The notes under the pieces were generated by a model. The model saw only the letters and a program-made list of their open reading frames with translations. It did not search any database and was not told the DNA's origin. Both the position numbers and the translations under genes were made by a program. Of a DNA stretch of 64,000 nucleotides, positions 26,537 to 36,874 are shown in pieces. The DNA is from SAR116 cluster bacterium AG-390-L20 (GTDB taxonomy: Bacteria > Pseudomonadota > Alphaproteobacteria > Puniceispirillales > Marisalimonadaceae), in NCBI GenBank assembly GCA_003278095.1, contig QCHB01000002.1:1-64000 (forward strand). Reading direction: 5' to 3'. The stretch's first letter is position 1, and the number at the start of each line of letters is the position of its first letter.

Positions 26537-28287
26537 TGACTATAGATAAAATAACATTGTCAGTAATTCAAGCTGGTTTACAACAAGTATGTGATGAAAT
26601 GGATTTAAGTTTTTCTCGTGCTGCTTTTTCCCCAGTTATTTCAGAAGCTAATGACAGGTCTGATGGTATCTATGCTGCGGATAATGGTGATTTAATTGCT
26701 CAGGGTATAGGTGGCCTGCCTGTTTTTGTTGGTACGATGGAATACTCTACCAGAGAATTAATAAGGTTAATTAATGAAGGAAAAGTTGATCAACCAGAAG
26801 AAAAAGATATTTACATAGTGAATGATCCATATCTTGGAGGCACTCATTTAATGGATGTTAGATTTGTTAAACCTTATTTCAGAAAAGGTAAAATTTTTTG
26901 TTGGCTGTCTAATACTGGTCATTGGCCTGATATTGGTGGGAGTGTACCAGGAGGTTTTTCAGCTTCTGCTACAGCAGTTGAACAAGAAGGTTTAAGATTG
27001 CCACCAGTAAAACTTTTTAAAAAAGGTAAGTTAGATAATGAGATTTACTCAATAATTTGCTCAAATATAAGAGTTGCTGATCAAAGAATTGGGGACGTAA
27101 AAGCTCAAGAAGCTGCTCTTTTAGTTGGAGAAGAGCGATTGGATTTTTTATTAGATAAATATGGTGATGAGGTTGTTCAAAAGAGCATATCATTATTAAG
27201 ACAAACATCATCTAATCAAATGAAATCCTTTATACAAGAAATTCCAAACGGTATTTACAAATCTTCTGCTTGGGTTGACTCTGATGGAGTGGTTAATGAG
27301 CCTTTAGAAATTAAATTGGCAATTACAAAAAAAAATGAAGAGTTAGAGTTTGATTTTTCTGGTTCTTCTAGACCATGTAAGGGGCCGATGAACTCGGTTT
27401 TAGCTACTACTTTGAGTTCTGTTTACCTAGCAATGAGACATATTTTTCCTGAAGTTCCCATAAATGGTGGTGCTTTTATTCCTCTTAAAGTTAAAAGACC
27501 AATAAATACATTTTTAGATGCTCATTATCCTAGACCTGTTTCTGGTTGTGCGGCAGAAGTGTCACAAAGGATTGCTGAAGCAGTATTTATTGCATTAGTT
27601 GAAGTTCTTCCTACAAGAGTTGCTGCGGCACCTGCAGGCACTAGCGGGAATTTTGCTTTAGGGGGTTTTAATGAGAAATTAAATAGTGATTTTGTAATGT
27701 ATCAATTATCGGGAGGAGGTTATGGTGGGAACTCAGATCATGATGGACTAGCTAATGGATGTTCAACTATAGGCATATCTAAAGCACCACCTGTGGAGAT
27801 AATGGAACAGAAATTTCCTGTATTATATCACCATTATGCACTTCATGAGGGTTCAGGAGGTGCAGGTAAACACAGAGGTGGTTTTGGTTTGGATTATAAA
27901 TTAGAGATTTTATGTGAAAATGCTCAAGCAAGTTTTGTTATGGATCATGGTAGATATGGACCCCAAGGGGCTATGGGTGGTATGGATGGTCAAGTAAATA
28001 TTGTAAATGTCGAACAATCAAACAAAGTTTATACGCCTGTCCATTTATCAAAAGAGCAAGATATTCAGCTTACTAAAGGTGATACGGTTCATGTAAAGAC
28101 ACCAGGAGGTGGAGGCTATGGTTTCCCATATGAAAGGAATGAAACACTGGTATTGAAAGATGTAAAAGAAAAAAAATATTCTATAAAAGAAGCAAATGAA
28201 CTTTTTGGTGTAAGTATTAACGAAAATAATCTGGAAATTAATAGAAAAGAAACAAAACTTTTGCGTCAGAATAAAAAAATAATATAG
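26536..28287 (+). CDS. Hydantoinase B/oxoprolinase family protein
   Basis: A HyuB-type subunit of 583 residues. The ATG at 26536 overlaps the hyuA stop (TGATG). The frame also opens with a TTG one codon earlier. Family segments are FSRAAFSPVISEANDRSDG, DIYIVNDPYLGGTHLMDV, GHWPDIGGSVPGG and, near the end, HEGSGGAGKHRGGFG and VKTPGGGGYG. It is the obligate partner of the A subunit. The C-terminal 40 residues are charged and less conserved. Confidence 0.88.
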   Translation: MTIDKITLSVIQAGLQQVCDEMDLSFSRAAFSPVISEANDRSDGIYAADNGDLIAQGIGGLPVFVGTMEYSTRELIRLINEGKVDQPEEKDIYIVNDPYLGGTHLMDVRFVKPYFRKGKIFCWLSNTGHWPDIGGSVPGGFSASATAVEQEGLRLPPVKLFKKGKLDNEIYSIICSNIRVADQRIGDVKAQEAALLVGEERLDFLLDKYGDEVVQKSISLLRQTSSNQMKSFIQEIPNGIYKSSAWVDSDGVVNEPLEIKLAITKKNEELEFDFSGSSRPCKGPMNSVLATTLSSVYLAMRHIFPEVPINGGAFIPLKVKRPINTFLDAHYPRPVSGCAAEVSQRIAEAVFIALVEVLPTRVAAAPAGTSGNFALGGFNEKLNSDFVMYQLSGGGYGGNSDHDGLANGCSTIGISKAPPVEIMEQKFPVLYHHYALHEGSGGAGKHRGGFGLDYKLEILCENAQASFVMDHGRYGPQGAMGGMDGQVNIVNVEQSNKVYTPVHLSKEQDIQLTKGDTVHVKTPGGGGYGFPYERNETLVLKDVKEKKYSIKEANELFGVSINENNLEINRKETKLLRQNKKII

Positions 28288-28336
28288 AGTAAATCCTAAA
28301 TAGCATTTATTAATATTAAATTTTGGAGAGAATATT

Positions 28337-29971
28337 ATGTTAGGTTTAATGCAAGACCATCCTTTATTGATTTCAAGTATTTTTGAACATGCTGTTGGTA
28401 ATTATGGAAAACAAGAAATTGTTTCTAATACAGTTGAAGGTGGGATTCATAGATATAATTATTCGAGCTGGGGAGAGAGAACTAAAAAATTAGCTAATGC
28501 TCTAAAATCATTAAATTTAAACCAAGGCGATAAAGTTGGAACTTTAGCATGGAATGGCTATAGACATTTAGAAATATATTATGCAACTTCTTGTTCTGGG
28601 CTTATCTGTCACACACTTAACCCTAGATTGCATCCTGATCAAGTATCTTATATCGTGAATCATGCTGAAGATAAAGTCTTATGCGTAGATTTGAATATTT
28701 TACCATTGATAGAAAAAGCGTCAGAAAATTTTAAAACAGTCGAAGCTTTAGTTATTATGACTGACGAAAAGAATATGATTAAACCTAATATTAAAGATGG
28801 CATTAAAATTATATGTTATGAAGAGTTTATAAAAGATCAATCAGAAGAATATATCTGGCCGCAATTAGATGAAAAAACAGCTTCATCACTATGCTACACT
28901 TCTGGAACTACTGGCAATCCAAAAGGTGTGCTTTATTCACATAGGTCAACTGTTCTTCATGCATATGGCATGAATTTAAAAGATGTCGTCCCTTATGGTG
29001 CTAAAGATGTGGTAATGCCTGTTGTTCCAATGTTTCATGTGAATGCTTGGGGTACGCCTTATGCAGCACCAATGTGTGGGACTAAAATTGTTTTTCCTGG
29101 TGCTAAGTTAGATGGTGAAAGCATAACAGATCTCATGAATGCAGAAAAGGTTACAATTTCTCTTGGAGTGCCGACTATTTGGCTTTTATTATTAAACCAC
29201 TTAAGAGAATCTGGTAAAAGAATAGATACAGTTAAAAGGTTAGTCATAGGAGGATCTTCTTGTCCAAGGACATTATTTGAAGGTTTTGAAGATGAGTTCG
29301 GAGCTGAGGTGATACATGCATGGGGTATGACAGAAATGAGCCCATTAGGTACTGTAAATATGCCTGCACTTGCGGAAGAGCCAAAAAATAGAAATGAATA
29401 TTATGATCAAAAAATTGCACAAGGTAGAACTATTTTTGGTCACCAAATGAAATTAGTTGATGATGAAGGTAATGATTTACCTGAAGATGGAGAAACTCAG
29501 GGTAGATTACTTTCAAGAGGCTTCTGGGTTCTTAAGGAGTATTATAATGATACTACAGAAAAAGATAGATTTCTTGATGGAGGTTGGTTTGATACGGGCG
29601 ATGTTGCTAAGATAGATGCAGATGGTTTCATGACCATAACGGATAGAACAAAAGATATCATTAAATCTGGTGGAGAATGGATAAGTTCTATAGATTTGGA
29701 AAATATTTGTGTTGGTCATCCGGAAGTAGCTAATGCTGCAGTAATTTCAGTGCCCCACGAAAAATGGGAAGAAAGACCAATAGTTATAGTGCAAGCCATG
29801 CCAGGCAAATCACCTTCGAAAGACGACATTCTAAACATGTATGAAGGTAAGATAGCAAAATGGATGATACCTGATGATGTTCTTTTTACTGATTTAATTC
29901 CTTTAGGAGCTACAGGAAAAATTCTTAAAAATAAACTAAGAGACCAATTTGGAGGTCATAAAATTAGTTAA
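28337..29971 (+). CDS. Fatty-acyl-CoA synthetase (AMP-forming), medium/long-chain type
   Basis: This 544-residue ANL ligase has [66 protein letters not shown] and [14 protein letters not shown], the last typical of the fatty-acyl-CoA synthase subgroup. A GGAGAG ribosome site lies 6 bases before the ATG. It follows hyuB by 49 bases in the same direction and may be cotranscribed, activating the open-chain acid from that pathway, but it could equally serve ordinary fatty acids. Confidence 0.87.
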   Translation: MLGLMQDHPLLISSIFEHAVGNYGKQEIVSNTVEGGIHRYNYSSWGERTKKLANALKSLNLNQGDKVGTLAWNGYRHLEIYYATSCSGLICHTLNPRLHPDQVSYIVNHAEDKVLCVDLNILPLIEKASENFKTVEALVIMTDEKNMIKPNIKDGIKIICYEEFIKDQSEEYIWPQLDEKTASSLCYTSGTTGNPKGVLYSHRSTVLHAYGMNLKDVVPYGAKDVVMPVVPMFHVNAWGTPYAAPMCGTKIVFPGAKLDGESITDLMNAEKVTISLGVPTIWLLLLNHLRESGKRIDTVKRLVIGGSSCPRTLFEGFEDEFGAEVIHAWGMTEMSPLGTVNMPALAEEPKNRNEYYDQKIAQGRTIFGHQMKLVDDEGNDLPEDGETQGRLLSRGFWVLKEYYNDTTEKDRFLDGGWFDTGDVAKIDADGFMTITDRTKDIIKSGGEWISSIDLENICVGHPEVANAAVISVPHEKWEERPIVIVQAMPGKSPSKDDILNMYEGKIAKWMIPDDVLFTDLIPLGATGKILKNKLRDQFGGHKIS

Positions 29972-29998
29972 AATTTACTTAATTATTTACTAATTTTC

Positions 29999-30781
29999 TC
30001 ATTCCATGTGTCTTCTTGCTATAAGAGAACCGCCATCCACTGGTATTATAGATCCGGTAATATAAGAGCTGGCTTTCGAAGACAAAAAAATTGAAACTCC
30101 TGCCATATCTTCTGGGATACCAATCCTACCTCTTGGTACAGAAGACTTAATCTTTTCTCCATGCTCCCGTAGCGTATGGGCCATCATATTACTTTGAAAA
30201 GGACCAGGGGCTATTGCATTAACATTAATATTTCTTTTAGCTAACCTATTTGCTAGAACTCTAGTAAGTTGATGAACAGCAGCCTTTGATGCAGGGTAGG
30301 AGTATGTCTCTGCTCTTGGGATGCCTATTCCATCTATCGAACCTACATTTATTATTCTTGATGGATCAGTATTACTAGCAGATTTCTCTAAGATATCTGC
30401 TAGTTTTTGAGTTAAGAAAAAAACTGATTTTACATTGGTATCCATTACTTTATCCCAACCATTTTCAGGAAAATCATCAAAAGATGCGCCCCACGCAGCA
30501 CCCGCATTATTTACAAGAATATTTAGTTTTTCTTCTTTATCTTTTATTCGAGAGACTAATTTATTCATTTCATTCATATCAGTTAAGTCAGCAGGAACTG
30601 AAATACATTCTCCAAATTCTGAAAGTTCCTTCGCTTTAATATCGCAATCTTCTGCTTTTCTAGACGTTATATATGTTTTAACGTTATTTCTAACAAACCC
30701 CTCAGCAATCATAGCCCCTATGCCTCTAGACCCTCCAGTAACAAGCGCTGTTTTTCCATTTAAATCAAATAAATTTTTCAT
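29999..30781 (-). CDS. Short-chain dehydrogenase/reductase
   Basis: A 260-residue classical SDR. The cofactor site is TGGSRGIGAM, the structural motif is NNAGAAWG, and the active-site Ser and YPASK are both present (GSIDGIGIPRAETYSYPASK). The C-terminus ITGSIIPVDGGSL is typical. It is convergent with the acyl-CoA synthetase (27-base gap) and divergent from the phosphotransferase gene at 30908. The substrate is unknown; many relatives act on 3-hydroxyacyl thioesters or cyclic alcohols. Confidence 0.85.
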   Translation of the reverse strand: MKNLFDLNGKTALVTGGSRGIGAMIAEGFVRNNVKTYITSRKAEDCDIKAKELSEFGECISVPADLTDMNEMNKLVSRIKDKEEKLNILVNNAGAAWGASFDDFPENGWDKVMDTNVKSVFFLTQKLADILEKSASNTDPSRIINVGSIDGIGIPRAETYSYPASKAAVHQLTRVLANRLAKRNINVNAIAPGPFQSNMMAHTLREHGEKIKSSVPRGRIGIPEDMAGVSIFLSSKASSYITGSIIPVDGGSLIARRHME

Positions 30782-30907
30782 ACTTTTCCCTGAGTTTAAT
30801 TATAATAATATACTTATTGTACTTTTATTTAACATAATAAGTAGTTATAAAATATAACCAAAATAATTTTAATTTAAAATAATTTAGAATATTGTTAGTA
30901 ACTTGAT

Positions 30908-31975
30908 ATGAATTTAATTGACAAAGAATTAATTGAAATTAGACAAGATGAGCAACTTAATTTAAATAATTTGAGTACATATTTAAAAGATACTTTAAAT
31001 ATGCAATTTAAAAATATTGAAACCCTTCAATTCTCAGGAGGGCATGCAAATCTAACCTATCTTTTAAAAGTAGATGAGACAGAATATGTACTTAGAAGGC
31101 CACCTTTAGGCCCTATAGCGCCTTCGTCACACGACATGTTTAGAGAGCATACTGTCCAATCAAAAATTAATACTATGTTCTCTTTAGCACCAAAAAGTTT
31201 ATATTTTTGCGGTGATGAAAGCGTAATTGGCTCGACTTTTCACATTATTGAAAGAAGAAATGGCTTTGTTATTAGAAAGAAAATGGAACCTTTTATAAAA
31301 CAAACTAAGGAAAATGTAAGAAAATTGAGCTTTCGCATTATTGATGTTTTGGCAGATCTTCATAAAATTAATCCAGAGCTCGTGGGTTTAGGAAATTTAG
31401 GAAGACCTGAAGGGTTTGTGAAAAGACAACTTGATGGATGGGAAGTTAGATGGAAAAAATCAACTGACAACAAAATTCTTAAACCTAAGTTTGACAAATT
31501 AATAAACTATTTGAGATCAACTTTACCTGAGCCACAAGCGACTACTATTTTACACAATGATTTTAAATTAGATAATATTATGTGGAGTAACTCTGAAGAA
31601 ATTACACCTGTTGCGGTGTTTGATTGGGATATGTGCACAAGAGGTGACCCCCTCATGGATGTAGGACATATGCTAAATTATTGGATTGATGAAAATGATC
31701 ATGAAGAATGCAAAAATATTACTTCAATGCCAACAGATAAAATTTATTATCCTACTAGAACTGAAATGATAGATTATTACTCACAAAAAACTGGTTTTAA
31801 TTTACAAAATATTAGCTGGTATTATGCTTTCGGTGCATTTAAGTTAGCTGTTATATTACAACAAATATTTTTCAGGTTTCAAAAAGGACAAACAAAAGAT
31901 AAAAGGTTTGCAAATTTTGGCACTAGAATCGATGCTCTTATAAATAGGGCAAATAATGTTTTTAATTTAACTTAG
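30908..31975 (+). CDS. Phosphotransferase family protein (APH-like, ACAD10/11 N-terminal type)
   Basis: A 355-residue protein of the aminoglycoside phosphotransferase fold. [15 protein letters not shown] and [18 protein letters not shown] at the N-terminus, catalytic loop [14 protein letters not shown] and metal site [16 protein letters not shown] are the marks of the subgroup fused to acyl-CoA dehydrogenases in animal ACAD10/ACAD11. It ends 8 bases before a separate acyl-CoA dehydrogenase gene. In the animal proteins the kinase phosphorylates 4-hydroxyacyl-CoA so that the dehydrogenase domain can eliminate the phosphate, and the same job is likely here. Confidence 0.85.
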   Translation: MNLIDKELIEIRQDEQLNLNNLSTYLKDTLNMQFKNIETLQFSGGHANLTYLLKVDETEYVLRRPPLGPIAPSSHDMFREHTVQSKINTMFSLAPKSLYFCGDESVIGSTFHIIERRNGFVIRKKMEPFIKQTKENVRKLSFRIIDVLADLHKINPELVGLGNLGRPEGFVKRQLDGWEVRWKKSTDNKILKPKFDKLINYLRSTLPEPQATTILHNDFKLDNIMWSNSEEITPVAVFDWDMCTRGDPLMDVGHMLNYWIDENDHEECKNITSMPTDKIYYPTRTEMIDYYSQKTGFNLQNISWYYAFGAFKLAVILQQIFFRFQKGQTKDKRFANFGTRIDALINRANNVFNLT

Positions 31976-31983
31976 AGGAAAAA

Positions 31984-33186
31984 ATGGACTTCGAATATTC
32001 TCAAAAAGTAAAAGATCTACAAGAAAAAGTTACAAATTTTATGAACGAAAACGTCTATGAAAATGAAGATGTTTATAAAAATGAAGTTGATAAGGGTGGA
32101 AGATGGTGCATACCAGAAATAATGGAAACATTAAAAGCTAAAGCAAAATCTGAGGGTTTGTGGAACTTATTTCTTCCTGAAAGTAATTTAGGTGCAGGTC
32201 TTACTAATACTGAATATGCTCCTCTTTGTGAAATAATGGGAAGATCTCCAATAGGTGCCGAAATTTTTAATTGTTCTGCCCCAGATACTGGAAATATGGA
32301 GGTTTTGGTAAGATATGGTACTGAAGAACAGAAAAAAGATTGGCTAACTCCTTTATTAAGTGGAGAAATTAGATCTTCTTTCGCGATGACAGAGCCAGAT
32401 GTAGCGTCTTCAGATGCTTCTAATATTCAAGCTAGCATTGTCAAGAATGGAGATCACTATGTAATTAATGCCAAGAAGTGGTGGACCTCAGGTGCAATGG
32501 ATCCGAGGTGTAAGATTATGATTTTTATGGGTAAAACAGATCCTAGTGCAGATAAGTATAAACAGCAGTCCATGATACTTGTTCCTTTTAATACCCCTGG
32601 TGTTAAAGTTTTAAGGCATTTGCCTGTATTTGGTTATGATCATGCACCACATGGACATGCTGAGGTAGAGTTTAAAGACGTAAAAGTTCCAGCCTCTAAT
32701 ATTCTTCTAGGTGAAGGAAGAGGGTTTGAAATAGCTCAAGGTCGTCTGGGACCAGGTAGGATTCATCATTGTATGAGATTAATTGGTCAAGCCGAAAGAG
32801 CATTAGAATTGATGATTTCACGAGCAAAGTCTAGAGTTGCTTTTGGTAAACCTATTGCCCAACAGGGTGTTGTTATGGAGGCAATAGCAGAAAGTAGAGC
32901 TGAGATTGAACAAGCTAGATTGTTAGTATTAAAGACCGCTCATATGATGGATACAGTTGGAAATAAAATTGCAAGAAAAGAAATTTCAATGATTAAAGTT
33001 GTAGCACCTAATATGGCTACCAGAGTGATTGATAGAGCAATTCAGATTCACGGAGGCGGTGGTGTAACATCAGATTTTCCATTATCTTATGCATACGGTT
33101 ATGCTCGGGCTTTAAGGTTGGCAGATGGTCCAGACGAGGTTCATAATATGAGCGTTGCAAAATTAGAGTTGAGGGATAAAAATTAG
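31984..33186 (+). CDS. Acyl-CoA dehydrogenase (ACAD10/11 type)
   Basis: A 400-residue flavoprotein of the acyl-CoA dehydrogenase family. Visible are [18 protein letters not shown], the flavin-side segment [35 protein letters not shown] and the C-terminal [20 protein letters not shown]. These match the dehydrogenase half of ACAD10/ACAD11. Together with the kinase-like gene just upstream it would process 4-hydroxy fatty acyl-CoAs. A short inverted repeat overlaps the stop codon. Confidence 0.88.
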   Translation: MDFEYSQKVKDLQEKVTNFMNENVYENEDVYKNEVDKGGRWCIPEIMETLKAKAKSEGLWNLFLPESNLGAGLTNTEYAPLCEIMGRSPIGAEIFNCSAPDTGNMEVLVRYGTEEQKKDWLTPLLSGEIRSSFAMTEPDVASSDASNIQASIVKNGDHYVINAKKWWTSGAMDPRCKIMIFMGKTDPSADKYKQQSMILVPFNTPGVKVLRHLPVFGYDHAPHGHAEVEFKDVKVPASNILLGEGRGFEIAQGRLGPGRIHHCMRLIGQAERALELMISRAKSRVAFGKPIAQQGVVMEAIAESRAEIEQARLLVLKTAHMMDTVGNKIARKEISMIKVVAPNMATRVIDRAIQIHGGGGVTSDFPLSYAYGYARALRLADGPDEVHNMSVAKLELRDKN

Positions 33187-33199
33187 GATTTTTCCTAAT
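33182..33199 (+). other. 7-bp inverted repeat at the end of the acyl-CoA dehydrogenase gene
   Basis: ATTAGGA-TTTT-TCCTAAT overlaps the TAG stop codon and fills most of the 26-base gap to the next gene. It is short and only A/T-flanked, so it could be a weak terminator or an mRNA 3'-end stabiliser. Confidence 0.4.
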
Positions 33200-33211
33200 A
33201 TTATTAATTCT

Positions 33212-34468
33212 ATGCATATAAGTAATTTAGAAACTTTTAAGGGGCTTATCAAAAAGTTCGATTTGGACGATAGCAACCAACTTAAAGTATCTTCTATTTA
33301 TAACTTTTTTGAAGAGGCGACAGGTTTTACTTCTTCATTATTAAATAAAAAAATAGATTCTAATTTTGATGAGAAATTAGAAATAGATGATCTAGTTTTA
33401 AGTTATCAAGAATTTCAAACTATTTACATTTTAACAGATTTAATACAACAAAAAGATGATATTCAAATTATACATAAATTGCATCTCACCAACTTAAACA
33501 ATGGTTCAAAAGATCAATTAATGGTGGTTAAAAAAGTTATAGTAAATGATATAAATTTAGATAGTATTTCAAAAAATAAACCAGTAATTGAAAAAGACAT
33601 TTTTTCAGCTTTTAAAGGATTAGTTAGAAAAAATGATTGTGATCAAATGTCTCACATGAACGTTCAATATTACTTTGGAAAACACAATGATGCTATAAAA
33701 ATTCTTTTCAATAAAATTTCAAGTAAAACTTCAGATAATTTAATTTTTAAAATTGTTAATGAAAGATGTATTTTTAGTAAAGAAGTAAACCTTGGGAATG
33801 CCTTAGAATTTATTTTTACTATAAAAAATATTGATGATGATAAAATAATTTTACTCACTAAAATTTACTGTATTGATAACCAAGATGTATCAGCATATTT
33901 TGAAACTAATATTTCATTTAAAATTGATGAAAAAATAAAAAAAATAATAAATGAAATTTTTTCTATTAAAAGCTCTACTTATCTTAACGAACCACAATTT
34001 AAAGATTTACGTCCACTATCTGACAAGAGACCTTCAAATAAACCATCCAAAAAAGCTTTCATATCGTGTAAAAAAGCCGTAAATACATGGGATTTAGATT
34101 ATGAATTAGTGGGTTCCAGTCAGTTTAAAATTGGGTGCGTCTCTGATGCGGCAACTCATTTATTTACTTATTGTGGGGCAGATTACAATTGGAGGACTGA
34201 ATATAGTATTGGTTCAGCCGCTCTCGATTATTCAGTTAGATATTTTAAAAAAGCACCTCTTGGTATGGCTGTTACCATGCATACTAACTTCACTAAAATT
34301 GGTAATAAATCCCTTAAATTCATCCATCATATGGTTGATGATGCCTCTGGTGATATTTTAATGGATATTGAAGTAGTCGCAGTTTTATTTGACTTAAAAA
34401 AGAGAAAATCTATTGAAGTTCCAAAAGATTTTAAAAGTAAGGCATCTATTTTGTTAGTTAATAATTAA
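33212..34468 (+). CDS. Thioesterase-like protein, apparently three hotdog domains
   Basis: A 418-residue protein without signal peptide. Three segments resemble hotdog (4HBT/YbgC) thioesterase units: residues about 1-115 (VSSIYNFFEEATGF), 125-235 (VRKNDCDQMSHMNVQYYFGK, close to the family D-x-x-x-H-x-N pattern) and about 290-410 (LDYELVGSSQFKIGC and a core ending LMDIEVVAVLFDLKKRK). Hotdog enzymes hydrolyse acyl-CoA or act as acyl carriers' partners. It follows the ACAD10/11-like pair by 26 bases, so it may release CoA from their products. Its stop overlaps the convergent acyl-CoA dehydrogenase gene by 4 bases. Domain count is my reading of weak repeats. Confidence 0.65.
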   Translation: MHISNLETFKGLIKKFDLDDSNQLKVSSIYNFFEEATGFTSSLLNKKIDSNFDEKLEIDDLVLSYQEFQTIYILTDLIQQKDDIQIIHKLHLTNLNNGSKDQLMVVKKVIVNDINLDSISKNKPVIEKDIFSAFKGLVRKNDCDQMSHMNVQYYFGKHNDAIKILFNKISSKTSDNLIFKIVNERCIFSKEVNLGNALEFIFTIKNIDDDKIILLTKIYCIDNQDVSAYFETNISFKIDEKIKKIINEIFSIKSSTYLNEPQFKDLRPLSDKRPSNKPSKKAFISCKKAVNTWDLDYELVGSSQFKIGCVSDAATHLFTYCGADYNWRTEYSIGSAALDYSVRYFKKAPLGMAVTMHTNFTKIGNKSLKFIHHMVDDASGDILMDIEVVAVLFDLKKRKSIEVPKDFKSKASILLVNN

Positions 34469-35583
34469 GAGTTGCTTAAAAGTTTAAATCTGTCTCTGTG
34501 ATAATCGCTATCACCCATTAAATGATCTATCATTATAAGTCTTTTTGCATAATGTGCTGCAGAATACTCCCAAGTCATTGCAATTCCCCCATGTAATTGA
34601 ATTGTTTCTTCAGCAATTAATTTACCAACTCTACCGACCAAATTTTTTGCTGCTGAAATATTTTTATCTCTTGTTAAATCATCTGTCTCAAAAGTGGATG
34701 AAGCTAACATTACTGCTGATTTTACTTGTTCTATCTCAAGCATCATATCAACCATCCTATGTTGAATACTTTGAAAAGCTCCAATAGATTTACCAAATTG
34801 TTTTCTTGTCTTCAAATAATCAAGTGTTAAATCAAAACAAATTTGCATAATACCTAAAGCTTCTGCTGACAAAGCTAGGGCACCTGCAGAATTAGCTTTG
34901 ATAATGCATTTTAGAGCATTTTCATCTTTTGCAAGTAATTCACCTTTTAAATCTTTAAAAGTTAGCTCTGTCGACCTATAACCATCTATTGTATTATAAG
35001 GTCTTTTTAAAGTTTGGTCATTATCAATCAAAAATAGTCCTATTCCATTCCTGTCATTTACATCACCATTTATTCTTGCTGAAACAATGATTTTGCTAGC
35101 ATCATCTCCATTCATGACAAATGATTTAGTTCCATTAATATTCCATTCATCATTTTTTAAATAAGCGTTAGTCTCAATGTAATGATCTTCATACCTATTA
35201 TTCATTTCACAATGAGCAAATGATATTAATAAATTACCTTCTATTATGTCAGTAATTAAATCATTTCTTGGATTTGATATTGAAGATAATACAGTACTAG
35301 ATAACACAGCTGATGACAAAAAAGGCTCTACACATAGTGATTTTCCTACAAGTTCAAATATAATTGAAATGTCTTCTCCACTTCCACCTAATCCACCAAA
35401 CTTTGGAGATACTAAAGCACTAATTACTCCTAAATCTGAACTTTCTTTCCAAAATTCTTTTGAATAACCTTCAGGTAAATTTACATTTTCGCTTCTTTTT
35501 TCTATATTTTTATAATTACTGTTAAAAAACTTTCCGACAGTCTCCTGAAGCATTTTTCTTTCTTCAGATAATGTAAAATCCAT
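34465..35583 (-). CDS. Acyl-CoA dehydrogenase, small subunit (PimD-like)
   Basis: This 372-residue acyl-CoA dehydrogenase starts MDFTLSEERKMLQETVGKFF and resembles the small subunit of pimeloyl-CoA dehydrogenase. Segments GLGGSGEDISIIFELVGKSL, SFVMNGDDASKIIVSA and IQLHGGIAMTWEYSAAHYAK are typical. It is encoded 8 bases after its larger partner, as pimC/pimD pairs are. Such pairs desaturate dicarboxylyl-CoA esters or ring-derived CoA esters. Confidence 0.85.
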   Translation of the reverse strand: MDFTLSEERKMLQETVGKFFNSNYKNIEKRSENVNLPEGYSKEFWKESSDLGVISALVSPKFGGLGGSGEDISIIFELVGKSLCVEPFLSSAVLSSTVLSSISNPRNDLITDIIEGNLLISFAHCEMNNRYEDHYIETNAYLKNDEWNINGTKSFVMNGDDASKIIVSARINGDVNDRNGIGLFLIDNDQTLKRPYNTIDGYRSTELTFKDLKGELLAKDENALKCIIKANSAGALALSAEALGIMQICFDLTLDYLKTRKQFGKSIGAFQSIQHRMVDMMLEIEQVKSAVMLASSTFETDDLTRDKNISAAKNLVGRVGKLIAEETIQLHGGIAMTWEYSAAHYAKRLIMIDHLMGDSDYHRDRFKLLSNS

Positions 35584-35591
35584 ATTTGTTC

Positions 35592-36788
35592 CTATAAGCC
35601 AAATGATGCTTTTGCTACTATATTTTTTTGGATCTCGTTAGATCCGCCATATATAGATATCTTCCGCATATTAAAATATTGTTTTGCTATTGGGCCAGCA
35701 TAACTAGGTCCAACTGGCATCTCATTCCATCCTTCATCAAATTGCTCTGGTAAATAAGGAAGCGCTTGTGGTCCTAGTGCTTTTCTGAGTAACTCGGTTG
35801 TTTTTTGTCTTACAAGCGTCCCTTTGATTTTAAGTAATGAGCTTTCCATTCCAGGAGCTTTTCCTTCTGCGGCAGCACTTACTGTTCTTAAATTGAAAAT
35901 TTCCATAGCTAATAAATCTATTTCTAGTTCAGCAATCTCAGAAGAGAAAATAGGATCTTCAATTAAGGGTTTGCCATTTTTTAAAGATCTTTTAGATATC
36001 ATTTTTAAGTGATTTAATGCTGATTTTGAATAAGGGACACCTGCGATACCAGTTCGCTCAAAAGTTAATAAATATTTTGCATAAGTCCATCCTTCATTTT
36101 CTTTTCCAACAATATTTTTTTTAGGAACTTTTACATTTGTAAACCATACTTCATTCACTTCATGTTCACCATCTAAGGTGATTATTGGTTTTACTTCGAC
36201 CCCAGGAGTATCCATATCAATCAATAAAAAAGAAATCCCAAGTTGCGGTTTTGCATTTAAATCTGTTTTAACTAAGCAAAATATTTTATCAGCATGATGA
36301 CCAAGAGTAGTCCAAGTTTTTTGGCCATTAACTAGATAGTGATCACCTTTATCTACTGCTGTTGTCTTTAAACTAGCTAGATCCGAACCAGCACCTGGTT
36401 CAGAGTAACCTTGTGCCCACCAATCCTCATTACTTAAAATTCTAGGAAGATAATAATTTTTTTGTTCTTCAGTTCCAAATTCTATCAATACTGGACCCAG
36501 CATATTAACTCCAAAAGGTACAATCCTAGGAGCAGAAGCCTTAATTATTTCTTCTTCAAAAATATGTTTTTCAATTGCGTTCCAACCTGTTCCCCCATAT
36601 TCTTTAGGCCAGTGCCATGCTAACCAACCTTTAGCAGTTAGATTGTTCATGAATATTTCATAATCCTCTTTCGTTAGTCTTTGATATTTCTTTACTTTTT
36701 CGGAAAGAGATTTAGGAAGGGTTTCATCAAGCCAATCTTTCACTTCTTTTCGAAAGTTTTCATCTTTTTCGGAGTATTCAAAATTCAT
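35592..36788 (-). CDS. Acyl-CoA dehydrogenase, large subunit (PimC-like)
   Basis: A protein of 398 residues from ATG 36788, the start matching family N-termini (MNFEYSEKDENFRKEV) and with GGTAA upstream. An in-frame ATG at 36800 adds four residues. The segment GGTGWNAIEKHIFEEEI, then APRIVPFGVNMLGPVLIEFG, and QGYSEPGAGSDLASLKTTAV are strongly like the pimeloyl-CoA dehydrogenase large subunit. The C-terminal ISIYGGSNEIQKNIVAK is typical of acyl-CoA dehydrogenases. It is divergent from the pcaIJ genes and paired with the small subunit. Confidence 0.87.
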   Translation of the reverse strand: MNFEYSEKDENFRKEVKDWLDETLPKSLSEKVKKYQRLTKEDYEIFMNNLTAKGWLAWHWPKEYGGTGWNAIEKHIFEEEIIKASAPRIVPFGVNMLGPVLIEFGTEEQKNYYLPRILSNEDWWAQGYSEPGAGSDLASLKTTAVDKGDHYLVNGQKTWTTLGHHADKIFCLVKTDLNAKPQLGISFLLIDMDTPGVEVKPIITLDGEHEVNEVWFTNVKVPKKNIVGKENEGWTYAKYLLTFERTGIAGVPYSKSALNHLKMISKRSLKNGKPLIEDPIFSSEIAELEIDLLAMEIFNLRTVSAAAEGKAPGMESSLLKIKGTLVRQKTTELLRKALGPQALPYLPEQFDEGWNEMPVGPSYAGPIAKQYFNMRKISIYGGSNEIQKNIVAKASFGL

Positions 36789-36874
36789 TTTTATTACCAT
36801 TCAGTTTAATTTATTTTTAGTGTATAAATGATATTATATATTTAAAAAGAATTTAAACAACATGAAAGCTCAAA

